From assembly GCA_002255955.1 (NCBI GenBank), contig NKIM01000023.1, positions 23,535 to 87,534 of the forward strand: a stretch of 64,000 bases of DNA, read 5' to 3'. Below are positions 55,454-64,000 of this stretch, in pieces (the stretch's first letter is position 1; each line of letters opens with the position of its first letter). The translations under genes were made by a program, and so were the position numbers. Origin of the DNA: Burkholderiales bacterium PBB2 (GTDB lineage Bacteria > Pseudomonadota > Gammaproteobacteria > Burkholderiales > Burkholderiaceae_C). The notes beneath the pieces were generated by a model. The model was not told the DNA's origin. It made no database searches and saw only the letters and a list, made by a program, of their open reading frames with translations.

Positions 55454-56524
55454 ATGAACACGCCCACCTCCACTGCCAGCACCTACACCCGCGGCGGCCG
55501 CTTGGCCGAGATCATGCAGACCCGCATCGCCATCCTCGATGGCGCCATGGGCACCATGATCCAGCGCTACAAGCTGACGGAGGCGGATTTCCGTGGCAGC
55601 CGCTTTGCCGAGCATCCGACCGATCTCAAGGGCAACAACGACCTGCTGGTGCTGACGCGACCCGATGTCATCAGCCAGATCCACGAGCAGTACCTGGCCG
55701 CCGGCGCCGACATCATCGAGACCAATACCTTCGGCACCACCACCGTGGCGCAGGAGGACTATGGCTTGCAGGCCTTTGCCTACGAAATGAATGTGGCGGC
55801 GGCGCGCCTGGCCCGCGCGGCCTGTGACAAGTTCAGCTCGGCCGACAAGCCGCGCTTCGCCGCCGGCGCCCTGGGTCCGACCCCGCGCACCGCCAGCATC
55901 AGCCCCGATGTCAACGATCCCGGCGCCCGCAACATCGATTTCGACACCTTGCGCGCGGCCTATTACGAGCAGGCCAAGGGCTTGCTGGAAGGCGGGGTTG
56001 ATCTCTTCCTGGTGGAAACCATCTTCGACACCCTCAATGCCAAGGCCGCGATCTTTGCCCTGGACGAGCTGATGGAAGACACGGGCGAGCGCCTGCCCAT
56101 CATCATCTCGGGCACGGTGACCGACGCCTCGGGTCGCATCCTCTCGGGTCAGACCGTGACCGCCTTCTGGCACTCGGTCCGCCACGCCAAGCCCCTGGCC
56201 ATCGGCCTGAACTGCGCACTGGGCGCGACCCTGATGCGGCCCTACATCGAAGAGCTGGCCAAGGCGGCGGGCCCGGTGGCGGTCAGCTGCTACCCCAATG
56301 CCGGCCTGCCCAACCCCATGAGCGACACCGGCTTCGACGAGACGCCCGATGTGACCGGTCGCTTGATGAGCGAGTTCGCGCGCAGCGGTTTCCTGAACAT
56401 CGCCGGTGGCTGCTGCGGCACCACGCCCGATCACATTGCGGCGATCGCCAAGGGCGTGTCGGCCTACCAGCCGCGGCCCTGCGGCTCCAAGTTCTTCACC
56501 GAGCTGACGGATCAGGCGGCCTGA
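55454..56524 (+). CDS. metH: Methionine synthase, homocysteine-binding half (split MetH, part 1)
   Basis: 356 aa. Homocysteine S-methyltransferase domain: [16 protein letters not shown] at the start, GLNCALGA (first zinc Cys) and [10 protein letters not shown] (the Cys pair binding zinc). This is only the first of MetH's modules; the folate, cobalamin and reactivation modules are in the gene at 58039-60804. The two proteins together methylate homocysteine with methylcobalamin. Such splitting of MetH is known in Burkholderiales. The opposite-strand gene between them separates the transcripts. Confidence 0.92.
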   Translation: MNTPTSTASTYTRGGRLAEIMQTRIAILDGAMGTMIQRYKLTEADFRGSRFAEHPTDLKGNNDLLVLTRPDVISQIHEQYLAAGADIIETNTFGTTTVAQEDYGLQAFAYEMNVAAARLARAACDKFSSADKPRFAAGALGPTPRTASISPDVNDPGARNIDFDTLRAAYYEQAKGLLEGGVDLFLVETIFDTLNAKAAIFALDELMEDTGERLPIIISGTVTDASGRILSGQTVTAFWHSVRHAKPLAIGLNCALGATLMRPYIEELAKAAGPVAVSCYPNAGLPNPMSDTGFDETPDVTGRLMSEFARSGFLNIAGGCCGTTPDHIAAIAKGVSAYQPRPCGSKFFTELTDQAA

Positions 56525-56540
56525 GCCCAGGCCGCCCGTT

Positions 56541-57743
56541 TCAGCCCGCGCCTGCGAGCTTGAGCAGGCGCTCGATATTGATGCGCAGCTTGAGCTCCTG
56601 AGGCGCCAGGCTGGCGCTGATCGCCTGGGTGGCCAGGCGCGTGTCGCGCGGCACCGGTTCGCTCAAGGGGCTGCCGCTCTTGCCCAGCAGGGCGGCCACC
56701 AGGGGCTCGGTCGCGCTGTGGCCGCGTTTGAAGACGATGCCCACCTCGCCATTGGCCAGGCGCACCAGGCTGCCCGGCGGGTAGAGACCGGTGGTCTTGA
56801 TCAGGGCGGCGCCGGCTTCGTCGGGCTGCTTGAGTTCATCGAGGTAGACCGCCCGCGCCGCCGAAGCGCCGGCCATGGCCGCGCGTGAGCGCCGTGGGCT
56901 CAGGCGCGCGCCGAAGATGTCGATGCGGCGCAGCAGGCGTGCCAGCTGCTCGGCCGGAGCGCGCCCGGCCAAGGCACCGGGGCCGGCGTCGTGATGCAGG
57001 CAGACGGTTTGCAGCCACAACTCGGACCTGACCCCGAGGCTGGTCAACAAGGCCGCGCTGCGGTCGCCGTGCGAGACCAGCTCCTGTTGCTGGGCCGGGC
57101 TCGGTTGGCCGGTCTGGGCCGCCAGGCGGTCTTGCTGGTTGGTGATGCTGAGGTTCATGCTCAGGGCCGCCTGGGTCAGGGCCAGGCGCCAATCGTCCGG
57201 CCAGCCCAGCTGCCGGGCGCAGAGCTCGGCCAGGGCCAGGCAGAGCAGGGCGTGGCGGTCGCTGTAGCTTTGGAAGTTCTGGCTGGTCTCGAAGATCAGC
57301 AGCATCAGCACCGCATCGGGCTTGGCCAGCAGGCGGCGCAAGGCCTCGTTGTGCAGCTGCTGGAAGCGCGGCTTGAAGTCCTCGACCCGCGGCTCGCGCA
57401 GCAGGCTGTGGGCATGCATTTGCAGATCGGCCCAGGCGGCCTGTTCGCCCAGCTCGACCTTCTGGGCCTTTTCCTGGCGGAAGTCGGCCTGCACCTTGAC
57501 GATGTCGGCCAGCACCGCGCCCTGGTGCATCAAGGTGTCCATCTTGTGCGCCAAGGCACGCTGGTACTCCTTGGTTTCATGGGCCTGAACCCAGGCACCG
57601 CGGGCGATCAGGGCCTGCACCTGGGGCGTGTTGGGCAGGGGCTGGCCGGCGGCGAACAGCAAATGGCCCTCGGCATCGCGCAGGGCGAAGCTCAGGACCT
57701 GGCCGACACGCAGGCTGTGGGGTGGGAGCTGGATCAGTTCCAA
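56541..57743 (-). CDS. HD-GYP-like protein with degenerate catalytic motifs
   Basis: About 400 aa, assuming TTG 57743; the start is uncertain because no ATG or GTG is in frame close by. An N-terminal DUF3391-like part (about 1-130) with LRVGQVLSFALRDAEGHLLFAAGQPL leads to an HD-GYP-like region. SYSDRHALLCLALAELCAR corresponds to the first HD helices, but the LHDIGK motif is lost (AALSMNLSITNQQ), and QTVCLHHDAGPG replaces the usual HHER.DG.GYP. The ending YPPGSLVRLANGEVGIVFKRG is a typical HD-GYP tail. So it probably binds, or used to bind, a cyclic dinucleotide but does not hydrolyse it. It lies convergent with metH part 1 (16 nt) and divergent from metH part 2. Confidence 0.6.
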   Translation of the reverse strand: MELIQLPPHSLRVGQVLSFALRDAEGHLLFAAGQPLPNTPQVQALIARGAWVQAHETKEYQRALAHKMDTLMHQGAVLADIVKVQADFRQEKAQKVELGEQAAWADLQMHAHSLLREPRVEDFKPRFQQLHNEALRRLLAKPDAVLMLLIFETSQNFQSYSDRHALLCLALAELCARQLGWPDDWRLALTQAALSMNLSITNQQDRLAAQTGQPSPAQQQELVSHGDRSAALLTSLGVRSELWLQTVCLHHDAGPGALAGRAPAEQLARLLRRIDIFGARLSPRRSRAAMAGASAARAVYLDELKQPDEAGAALIKTTGLYPPGSLVRLANGEVGIVFKRGHSATEPLVAALLGKSGSPLSEPVPRDTRLATQAISASLAPQELKLRINIERLLKLAGAG

Positions 57744-57830
57744 GATGGCGGGGTGGGGTTCACAAGGAGTTGTCGGCTTTCTGGCCGCTTTGCTTGAGTT
57801 CGCGGCGGGCGGGGTGCGTAAAATGCGCGG

Positions 57831-57953
57831 GTCCGAGGAGCGTTGCGACGGTTGCCCGCCTGATGTCTGGAATGTCAGCGAGTGTGCCGCCAGGCTCGGA
57901 CAGGTGCAGCCCCGGCTTTCCCGGGGCTCGTCACCCGGCAACGACGCTCACCG
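57831..57953 (+). ncRNA. S-adenosylhomocysteine (SAH) riboswitch
   Basis: Matches the SAH riboswitch (Rfam RF01057 type) in order. GTCCGAG (57831-57837) pairs with CTCGGAC (57895-57901) as P1. The conserved block GAGGAGCGTTGC follows the first arm, and CCAGGCTCGG closes it. A local hairpin AGCCCCGG...CCGGGGCT lies at 57907-57927. GGCAACGACGCTCACC (57937-57952) supplies GCAACG to pair with CGTTGC (57841-57846) in the pseudoknot. It precedes metH part 2, a known place for this riboswitch, which turns genes on when SAH builds up. Confidence 0.92.
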
Positions 57954-57976
57954 ATGATTCCTCTGTGTTTTCTTGT

Positions 57977-58006
57977 TGGAGCACGTGCGGGGCTGCGGTG
58001 AGTGAC
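57977..58006 (+). promoter_or_regulatory. Hairpin between SAH riboswitch and metH part 2, possible expression platform
   Basis: Stem GCGGGGCTGCG/CGCAGCCCTGC, 11 bp with one G-T pair and an 8-base loop, then CTTTG. It sits between the aptamer and the AAGG ribosome-binding site at about 58026. It may work as a weak terminator or block translation in one state of the switch. Confidence 0.4.
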
Positions 58007-58038
58007 GCAGCCCTGCCTTTGCGCTGAAGGCCGCTGCC

Positions 58039-60804
58039 ATGACCACCACCTCTCCCTCCGCCGTTGCTGCCGCCGCCGCTGCTGCTGCACCTGCTGTTCC
58101 GCCCATGAAGCTCTCGGGCCTGGAGCCCGTGCAGATCGGCGAGGGCTCGCTGTTCGTCAACGTGGGCGAGCGCACCAATGTGACCGGCTCCAAGGCCTTT
58201 GCGCGCATGATCCTCAACGGCCAGTTCGAGCAGGCCCTGGCCGTGGCACGCCAGCAGGTGGAGAACGGCGCCCAGGTCATCGATGTGAACATGGACGAGG
58301 CCATGCTGGACAGCCAGGCGGCCATGGTGCGCTTCCTGAACCTGATCGCCGGCGAACCCGAGATCGCCCGCGTGCCCATCATGATCGACAGCTCCAAGTG
58401 GAGCGTGATCGAGGCCGGCCTCAAGTGCATCCAGGGCAAGGGCATCGTCAACTCCATTTCGATGAAGGAAGGCGAGGCCGAGTTCCGCCGCCAGGCCAAG
58501 CTGGTGCGCCGCTACGGCGCCGCGGCCGTGGTGATGGCGTTTGACGAGCAGGGCCAGGCCGACACCTTCGCCCGCAAGATCGAGATCTGCGAGCGCGCCT
58601 ACAAGATCCTGGTGAACGAGGTCGGTTTCCCGCCCGAGGACATCATCTTCGACCCCAATATCTTTGCCATCGCCACCGGCATCGAAGAGCACAACAACTA
58701 CGCGGTCGACTTCATCGAAGCCACGCGCTGGATCAAGCAGAACCTGCCCGGCGCCAAGGTCTCGGGCGGCGTGTCGAATGTGTCCTTCAGCTTCCGCGGC
58801 AACGACCCGGTGCGCGAGGCCATCCACACGGTCTTCCTGTACCACGCCATCCAGGCGGGCCTGGACATGGGCATCGTCAATGCCGGCATGGTGGGTGTGT
58901 ACGACGACCTCGACGCCGAGCTGCGCGAGCGCGTGGAGGACGTGGTGCTGAACCGCCGCCCCGATTCCGGCGAGCGCCTGATCGAAGTGGCCGAGCGCGC
59001 CAAGGGCATGGCCATTGACGACACGGCCCGCCTGGCCTGGCGCGCTGGCGACGTGAACCAGCGCCTCAGCCACGCCCTGGTGCACGGCATCACCGATTTC
59101 ATCGACGCCGACACTGAAGAAGCCTGGCAAGCCATCCAGGCCAGCGGTGGCCGGCCGCTGCATGTGATCGAAGGCCCGCTGATGGCCGGCATGAATGTGG
59201 TCGGCGATCTCTTCGGCGCCGGCAAGATGTTCCTGCCCCAGGTGGTCAAGTCGGCCCGCGTGATGAAGCAGGCGGTGGCCCATTTGCTGCCTTACATCGA
59301 GGCCGAGAAGAAGGCCTTGATCGATGCCGGCGGCGAAGCCAAGCCCAAGGGCAAGATCGTCATTGCCACCGTCAAGGGCGATGTGCACGACATCGGCAAG
59401 AACATCGTCACCGTGGTCCTGCAGTGCAACAACTTCGAGGTCGTGAACATGGGCGTGATGGTGCCCTGCCAGGACATCCTGGCCCGCGCCAAGGAGGAGG
59501 GCGCCGACATCATCGGCCTGTCCGGCTTGATCACGCCCAGCCTGGAGGAAATGCAGCATGTGGCCGCCGAGATGCAGCGCGACGAGCATTTCCGCAGCCG
59601 GGGCACGCCGCTGTTGATCGGTGGGGCCACCTGCAGCCGCGTGCACACCGCGGTCAAGATCTCGCCGCATTACGAAGGCCCGGTGGTCTATGTCCCCGAT
59701 GCCTCGCGCAGTGTTGGCGTCTGCAGCGATCTGCTCTCGGACGAGCGCGCCGCCAAATTCATCGCCGATCTGCGCAGCGATTACGAACAGGTGCGCCATC
59801 TGCATGCCAACAAAAAGCAGACGCCCATGGTCAGCCTGGCCGAGGCGCGCGCCAACAAGCACGCCGTGGACTGGGCAAGTTATCAGCCGCCGGTGCCCCA
59901 GTTCATCGGCCGCCGCGTGATCCGCAACTACGACCTGGCCGATCTGGCCGAAGCCATCGACTGGGGCCCGTTCTTCCAGACCTGGGATCTGGCTGGCCCT
60001 TTCCCGGCCATCCTCAAGGACGAGATCGTCGGCAGCGAGGCGCAGCGCGTCTTCAGCGATGGCAAGCGCATGCTGGAGCGTCTGATCAAGGGCCGCTGGC
60101 TGCAGGCCAATGGCGTGTTCGGCCTCTACCCAGCCGCCCAGGTCAACGACGACGACATCGAGATCTACAGCGATGAGAGCCGCAGCGAGGTGCTGATGAC
60201 CTGGCATGGCCTGCGCATGCAGAGCGAGCGGCCGGTGGTGGACGGGGTCAAGCGCCCGAACCGTTGCCTGTCCGACTTCATCGCTCCGAAAGGCGTCGTG
60301 CCGGATTACATCGGCTTGTTTGCGGTCACGGCGGGCCTGGGCGTGGAAAAGAAGGAAGCCCAGTTCCTGGCCGACCACGACGACTATTCCGCCATCATGC
60401 TCAAGGCCCTGGCCGACCGCCTGGCCGAGGCCTTTGCCGAGCGCCTGCACCAGCGTGTGCGTACCGAGTTCTGGGGCTATGCCGCCGACGAGGCGCTGAG
60501 CAATGAGGCGCTGATCCAGGAGCAGTACCGCGGCATCCGCCCGGCGCCGGGCTATCCGGCTTGCCCCGACCATCTGGTCAAACGCGCGCTGTTCCAGACC
60601 CTGACGCCGGAAGAGATCGGCATGGGCCTGACCGACAGCATGGCCATGACGCCGGCCGCCAGCGTCTCGGGCTTCTACTTCGCCCACCCGGACGCGGCCT
60701 ACTTCAATGTCGGCCGCATCGGCGAAGACCAGGTGGCCGATTGGGCGCAGCGCATGGCTTTGAGCAAAGAAGCGGCCGAGCGGGCCCTGGCGCCCCTGCT
60801 CTGA
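58039..60804 (+). CDS. metH: Methionine synthase, folate/cobalamin/reactivation half (split MetH, part 2)
   Basis: 921 aa. Ala-rich N-terminus (1-25), then the pterin-binding domain (about 30-320; [25 protein letters not shown]), the cobalamin cap and Rossmann domain with GDVHDIGKN (His450 is the lower cobalt ligand), [13 protein letters not shown] and the B12-binding tail, then the S-adenosylmethionine reactivation domain (about 600-900; ending [19 protein letters not shown]). It takes the methyl group from 5-methyltetrahydrofolate to cobalamin, then to homocysteine bound by part 1. Expression is predicted to rise with SAH because of the upstream riboswitch. Confidence 0.94.
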   Translation: MTTTSPSAVAAAAAAAAPAVPPMKLSGLEPVQIGEGSLFVNVGERTNVTGSKAFARMILNGQFEQALAVARQQVENGAQVIDVNMDEAMLDSQAAMVRFLNLIAGEPEIARVPIMIDSSKWSVIEAGLKCIQGKGIVNSISMKEGEAEFRRQAKLVRRYGAAAVVMAFDEQGQADTFARKIEICERAYKILVNEVGFPPEDIIFDPNIFAIATGIEEHNNYAVDFIEATRWIKQNLPGAKVSGGVSNVSFSFRGNDPVREAIHTVFLYHAIQAGLDMGIVNAGMVGVYDDLDAELRERVEDVVLNRRPDSGERLIEVAERAKGMAIDDTARLAWRAGDVNQRLSHALVHGITDFIDADTEEAWQAIQASGGRPLHVIEGPLMAGMNVVGDLFGAGKMFLPQVVKSARVMKQAVAHLLPYIEAEKKALIDAGGEAKPKGKIVIATVKGDVHDIGKNIVTVVLQCNNFEVVNMGVMVPCQDILARAKEEGADIIGLSGLITPSLEEMQHVAAEMQRDEHFRSRGTPLLIGGATCSRVHTAVKISPHYEGPVVYVPDASRSVGVCSDLLSDERAAKFIADLRSDYEQVRHLHANKKQTPMVSLAEARANKHAVDWASYQPPVPQFIGRRVIRNYDLADLAEAIDWGPFFQTWDLAGPFPAILKDEIVGSEAQRVFSDGKRMLERLIKGRWLQANGVFGLYPAAQVNDDDIEIYSDESRSEVLMTWHGLRMQSERPVVDGVKRPNRCLSDFIAPKGVVPDYIGLFAVTAGLGVEKKEAQFLADHDDYSAIMLKALADRLAEAFAERLHQRVRTEFWGYAADEALSNEALIQEQYRGIRPAPGYPACPDHLVKRALFQTLTPEEIGMGLTDSMAMTPAASVSGFYFAHPDAAYFNVGRIGEDQVADWAQRMALSKEAAERALAPLL

Positions 60805-60966
60805 CGACGGCAGCGGGCCGCGCGCAGAGCAGCTGCCAACGCCCGCTTACATCTTGAGCGCATCGTTCACGGGCAGGGAGCAATGCGCGTGGCATTCTCA
60901 AAGCCTGCCCGCCGCACCTCTTTGTTTGCTTGCTTCCTTTCCTGGCGGGCGCGGAGTGATGTTGCG

Positions 60967-61548
60967 ATGAAAGCCCCTGTTTCTTTTTCTGCCAGTCAAA
61001 TCGTCGCCAGCGTCCTCGGCGCAGGCGTGCTGCTCGGTGGTGCCTATGCCGTCGGCCGCGCCCAGTCGCCAGCAGCGCCGGCCCCACAAACGGCCGCTGC
61101 TGAGCCGGCCCCGCTGAAAGCGCAGCTGGCCTCGGAGAAAGCCACATCGTCCCGGGCTGAAAGCAAGGCCGTGGACGAGCCCAAGCCGGCGAAGCCGGAG
61201 GCCGCAGCCCTGTGCGCCGATTGCGCCCGCGTGCTGGCCGTGAACGAAGAGACGCGCGAAGGCAAGGCCAGCGGCCTGGGCGCCGTCGGCGGCGCCGTGA
61301 TCGGCGGCCTGCTGGGCAATCAGATCGGCGGCGGCACCGGCAAGAAGATCGCCACCGTCGGTGGGGCGGTCGCCGGCGGCATGGCCGGCAATGAGATCGA
61401 GAAGCGCCAGAAGTCGCACCGGGTCTGGGTGGTGCGCGTCAAGCTCGACGACGGCCGCGTGCAGAGCTTTGTGCGCGAGAGCGATCCGCAGTTCCAGGTC
61501 GGCGATGTGCTGAGGGTCCGCAACGGCCAGTGGCAGCGGCAGTCCTGA
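60967..61548 (+). CDS. Glycine-zipper (2TM) membrane protein
   Basis: 193 aa from ATG 60967 with GGAG upstream. One membrane helix (about 10-32, ASVLGAGVLLGGAYAVG), an Ala/Pro/Lys linker, a cysteine pair CADC, then a glycine-zipper region (GAVGGAVIGGLLGNQIGGGTGKKIATVGGAVAGGMAGNEIEK) as in SlyB/Rick_17kDa_Anti proteins, and a C-terminal SH3-like barrel (HRVWVVRVKLDDGRVQSF). No lipobox, so it is inner-membrane anchored rather than a lipoprotein. Envelope-associated, function unknown. Convergent with the YifB/ComM gene, 3 nt apart. Confidence 0.85.
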   Translation: MKAPVSFSASQIVASVLGAGVLLGGAYAVGRAQSPAAPAPQTAAAEPAPLKAQLASEKATSSRAESKAVDEPKPAKPEAAALCADCARVLAVNEETREGKASGLGAVGGAVIGGLLGNQIGGGTGKKIATVGGAVAGGMAGNEIEKRQKSHRVWVVRVKLDDGRVQSFVRESDPQFQVGDVLRVRNGQWQRQS

Positions 61549-61551
61549 GCC

Positions 61552-63066
61552 TCAGGGCGCAGCCAGTCCGCGCCGGTACTGAATCGCTTCGCTGAGGTGA
61601 GCCACCTCGATCTGCGCGCTGCCGGCCAGGTCGGCCACCGTGCGGGCCACGCGCAGCACGCGGTGGTGGCTGCGGGCGCTCCAGGACAGGCGCTGCGCGG
61701 CCTTGATCAAAAGGGCCTGCGCGGCGGCCGCGAGTGCGACGTGCGAGTCGAGCTGGGCGGCGCTGAGCGCGGCATTGCTGCAGCCTTGACGTTCCAGGGC
61801 CCGCAGGCGAGCCCGGGCGACGCGTTCGGCCACCACGGCGCTGGCTTCGCCATCGGCGGCGCTGTGCAGCAGCTCGGGCGGCTGCACCGGCACCTCGACC
61901 AGCAGGTCCAGCCGGTCCAGAAAGGGGCCGCTGAGGCGCGACTGATAACGTGCAATCTGATCGGGTGCGCAGCGGCAGGCGCGCAGTGGGCTGCCGTGGT
62001 TGCCGCAAGGGCAGGGGTTCATGGCGGCGACCAGCTGAAAACGGGCCGGGAACTCCGCCTGGCGCGCGGCACGCGAGATCAGGATGCGGCCGGTTTCCAT
62101 CGGTTCACGCAGGGCCTCCAGGGCCGAGCGGTTGAACTCAGGCAGCTCATCAAGAAACAAGACCCCATGCTGGGCGAGTGAAATTTCGCCCGGCCGCGGC
62201 GGCGATCCACCGCCCACCAAAGCCACCGCCGAGGCGCTGTGATGCGGGTTGCGCATCACGCGCTGGCGCCAGCGCTCGGGCTGAAACTGGCCGGCCAGGC
62301 TGAGCACGGCGGCCGATTCCAGGGCCTCGTCTTCATTCATCTGGGGCAGCAGGCCGCACAGGCGCTGGGCCAGCATGGATTTGCCCGTGCCCGGCGGCCC
62401 CACCATCAAGAGGCTCAGGCCGCCAGCCGCGGCGATCTCGAGCGCGCGCTTGGCCCCGGCCTGGCCTTTGATGTCGCGCAGATCGGGCGCCGCCGTGATC
62501 GGCTGGGCCGGCAGCAGCGCGCGAGCGCGCGGCAGCAGGCTGTCGCTGCCGGGGCGCAAAGCCTCAACCAGATCGAGAAGATGCCGCGCCGCATGCACCG
62601 GCACGCCCTCGACCAGGGCCGCCTCGGACGCGCTGGCTTCGGGCAGCAGCAGGCGCCGGCTGCTGCCTTCGCGCCGCAGCGCCAGGCTCATGGCCAGGGC
62701 GCCGCGCACCGGACGCAGCTCGCCGCCCAGGGACAGCTCGCCGGCGCACTCCAGGCGCTCCAGCTGTTGTGCGTCGATCTGCTCGCTGGCCGCCAGCAGG
62801 CCCAGGGCGATGGGCAGGTCGAAACGGCCGCCTTCCTTGGGCAATTCCGCCGGCGCCAGATTCACCGTGATTCTTTTGTTGTGGGGAAAAGAGAGCCCGC
62901 TGTTTTGCAGGGCCGCGCGCACGCGTTCGCGCGATTCCTTGACCTCGGTTTCGGCCAGACCGACCAAGGTGAAGGAGGGCAGGCCGTTGGCCAGATGCAC
63001 CTCGACGCTGACCGGCGCGGCGGTCAGCCCGTCCAGGGCGCGGCTGTGGACAACGGCCAGAGACAT
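61552..63066 (-). CDS. comM: YifB/ComM-family Mg-chelatase-like AAA ATPase
   Basis: 504 aa. N-terminal ChlI/Lon-protease-like domain (about 1-170), the AAA core with Walker A GPPGTGKSM and Walker B GVLFLDELPEF, and a Mg-chelatase C-terminal domain (IEVAHLSEAIQYRRGL). FQLVAAMNPCPCGNHG carries the zinc-binding cysteines of the family. ComM is a helicase that promotes branch migration during natural transformation in some bacteria. Convergent with the glycine-zipper gene and divergent from the porin. Confidence 0.92.
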   Translation of the reverse strand: MSLAVVHSRALDGLTAAPVSVEVHLANGLPSFTLVGLAETEVKESRERVRAALQNSGLSFPHNKRITVNLAPAELPKEGGRFDLPIALGLLAASEQIDAQQLERLECAGELSLGGELRPVRGALAMSLALRREGSSRRLLLPEASASEAALVEGVPVHAARHLLDLVEALRPGSDSLLPRARALLPAQPITAAPDLRDIKGQAGAKRALEIAAAGGLSLLMVGPPGTGKSMLAQRLCGLLPQMNEDEALESAAVLSLAGQFQPERWRQRVMRNPHHSASAVALVGGGSPPRPGEISLAQHGVLFLDELPEFNRSALEALREPMETGRILISRAARQAEFPARFQLVAAMNPCPCGNHGSPLRACRCAPDQIARYQSRLSGPFLDRLDLLVEVPVQPPELLHSAADGEASAVVAERVARARLRALERQGCSNAALSAAQLDSHVALAAAAQALLIKAAQRLSWSARSHHRVLRVARTVADLAGSAQIEVAHLSEAIQYRRGLAAP

Positions 63067-63171
63067 GGTCTTCTTGCTCTCCCTTGCAGGCGCCAGGCGG
63101 GACGGGTCGGGCCCGCCGGCTGGCTTGATTGTGCCCGCCGGCCCGAGGTTTCAGGCACACAAAGCGTGCCT

Positions 63172-63188
63172 TGCACCAAGAGAGTGCG
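63172..63188 (+). promoter_or_regulatory. NtrC-like binding site 1
   Basis: TGCACC-aagag-AGTGCG: the left half fits TGCACC exactly, the right half 4 of 6 (GGTGCA). Spacing is the 5 bases of the consensus. It is about 130 nt before the estimated transcription start. Confidence 0.5.
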
Positions 63189-63214
63189 CTCGGGCCGGTG
63201 CTCGGTCTCGGGCC

Positions 63215-63231
63215 TGCGAGCAATTGGTGCA
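63215..63231 (+). promoter_or_regulatory. NtrC-like binding site 2
   Basis: TGCGAG-caatt-GGTGCA: the right half is exact, the left half 3 of 6. Its centre is 43 nt from site 1, about four helical turns, so both sites face the same side of the DNA. Confidence 0.5.
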
Positions 63232-63284
63232 TGGGCCTCGGTGTTTGCCCTGGACAAAGGATCCGCCGCCACCCGCCTGAAAGC

Positions 63285-63299
63285 TGGCACGGAAGCTGC
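63285..63299 (+). promoter_or_regulatory. Sigma-54 (RpoN) promoter, -24/-12
   Basis: TGGCACG-gaag-CTGC matches TGGCACG-N4-TTGC with one mismatch; the GG and GC pairs have correct spacing. Transcription would start near 63310, about 90 nt before the porin ATG. Two NtrC-like sites lie upstream at a suitable distance. Confidence 0.75.
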
Positions 63300-63400
63300 G
63301 ATGCCTAAGCCAAGTGCCCGCAATGGCCCCGGCTTTCTCGTCTCCCCGTCTTTCACGGCTTTTGTTTGTCCTTTTTGAATCAACCTTCCAGGAGTTCCGC

Positions 63401-64000
63401 ATGAAGACAACACCGTTTGCTTTGGCCACGACGTTTGCCCTGGTTCTGGGCACCTTGCTGCCCCTGGCGGCACAGGCAGAAGAGGCCGCCAGCCCGCTGA
63501 GCTTCAATGCCAGCGTCACCACCGATTACCGCTACCGCGGTATCTCGCAAAGCCGCCTGAAGCCCGCTCTGCAAGGCGGCGCGGACTATGTGGCTGCCAA
63601 CGGCTTCTACATCGGCACCTGGGCCTCCACCATCAAGTGGATCAAGGACGCGCCCTACAACGGCGGCGCTTCGGTGGAGATCGATGTCTACGGCGGCTAC
63701 AAGACCGAGGTGGCACCGGGCTTGACCCTGGATGTGGGCGCGCTGACCTACATCTACTCGGGCAATGACCTGAGCCCCAGTGCCAACACCACCGAGGTTT
63801 ACGGCGCGCTGAGCTACGGCGTCTTCACCGCCAAGTATTCGCACAGCACCACCAACCTCTTCGGCACCGCCGACAGCAAGGGCAGCGGCTACCTGGACCT
63901 GAGCGCCACCCTGGATCTGGGCGAGGGCTTCAGCCTGGTGCCGCATCTGGGCCGCCAGAAGGTCAAGAACAACCCGGCCGGTTCCTACACCGATTACGCG
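63401..64000 (+). CDS. TorF-type putative porin (TIGR02001), 3'-truncated by the window edge
   Basis: First 200 codons; the gene runs off the right end. ATG 63401 has AGGAG 8 nt upstream. Signal peptide ending QAEE, then beta-barrel-type sequence: FNASVTTDYRYRGISQSRLKPALQGGADY is the marker of the TIGR02001 group. In related betaproteobacteria this gene usually lies upstream of glnK and amtB, which fits the sigma-54 and NtrC-like signals; those genes would be beyond 64000. Confidence 0.88.
   Translation, partial: MKTTPFALATTFALVLGTLLPLAAQAEEAASPLSFNASVTTDYRYRGISQSRLKPALQGGADYVAANGFYIGTWASTIKWIKDAPYNGGASVEIDVYGGYKTEVAPGLTLDVGALTYIYSGNDLSPSANTTEVYGALSYGVFTAKYSHSTTNLFGTADSKGSGYLDLSATLDLGEGFSLVPHLGRQKVKNNPAGSYTDYA

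Larger units (their letters stand above)
63067..63400. other. Intergenic region with nitrogen-type control signals
   Basis: 334 nt between comM and the porin start. It contains two NtrC-like sites and a sigma-54 promoter, annotated separately, and an AGGAG ribosome-binding site before 63401. Nothing else stands out. Confidence 0.7.

Noticed and set aside
57931..60687. Long minus-strand open frame opposite metH part 2
   Set aside because: No domain; the plus-strand frame carries complete methionine synthase motifs.

Overview
The window is chromosomal DNA from a very GC-rich betaproteobacterium, most likely a Burkholderiales member of the Roseateles/Pelomonas/Rubrivivax type. Pointers are a PhaM-type polyhydroxybutyrate granule protein, a DUF3567 protein, methionine synthase split into two genes, a PEP-CTERM exported protein, glcDEF and a TorF-type porin. 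Coding density is high. I saw no rRNA, tRNA, CRISPR array, transposase or prophage gene, so most of the window looks like ordinary chromosome. Genus assignment is inference.

Layout. 0.2-4.4 kb (minus): membrane ClpP-like protein and an ABC-2 exporter pair. 4.7-11.2 kb: M61 and S41 peptidases, a CoA-transferase/hydrolase and two small exported proteins. 11.3-18.9 kb (minus): anchored protein, secreted M14 carboxypeptidase with PKD and PPC domains, NAD-dependent epimerase, lipoprotein and a patatin/beta-barrel protein. 19.1-24 kb: RDD protein, then an ECF sigma factor with a serine/threonine kinase-TPR protein. 24.1-32.7 kb (plus): GGDEF-like protein, giant propeller sensor kinase, AlkP-superfamily lipoprotein and ABC exporter, tightly packed. 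32.7-36.4 kb: PAS-GGDEF cyclase, GSGD-repeat adhesin-head protein, YpfJ-type metallopeptidase and solute-binding protein.

36.4-39.7 kb is the least explained part. A Tat-signal protein is followed by a PqqD-like protein, an HPr-kinase-related kinase and a nucleotidyltransferase, with overlapping or almost touching genes. The set resembles the 'HPr-rel-A' gene group, whose substrate is unknown as far as I know. It has the parts of a peptide- or protein-modification system: recognition domain, kinase, nucleotidyl transferase and a candidate exported substrate.

39.9-50.3 kb: PssA, an EamA transporter, then a long minus-strand run (DUF3567, double-AAA ATPase, TraB/GumN protein, PhaM, GlcD, GlcE, GlcF) closed by a strong terminator. 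50.5-55.4 kb: DUF3108 protein, fumarylacetoacetase-family enzyme, DUF4197 protein, ProQ/FinO RNA chaperone and PEP-CTERM protein, the last two with clear intrinsic terminators. 55.4-60.8 kb: the two halves of MetH flank an opposite-strand HD-GYP-like gene; the second half is preceded by a well-matched S-adenosylhomocysteine riboswitch. 61-64 kb: glycine-zipper protein, YifB/ComM ATPase, and the start of a TorF-type porin with a sigma-54 promoter and two NtrC-like sites, which points to nitrogen control.
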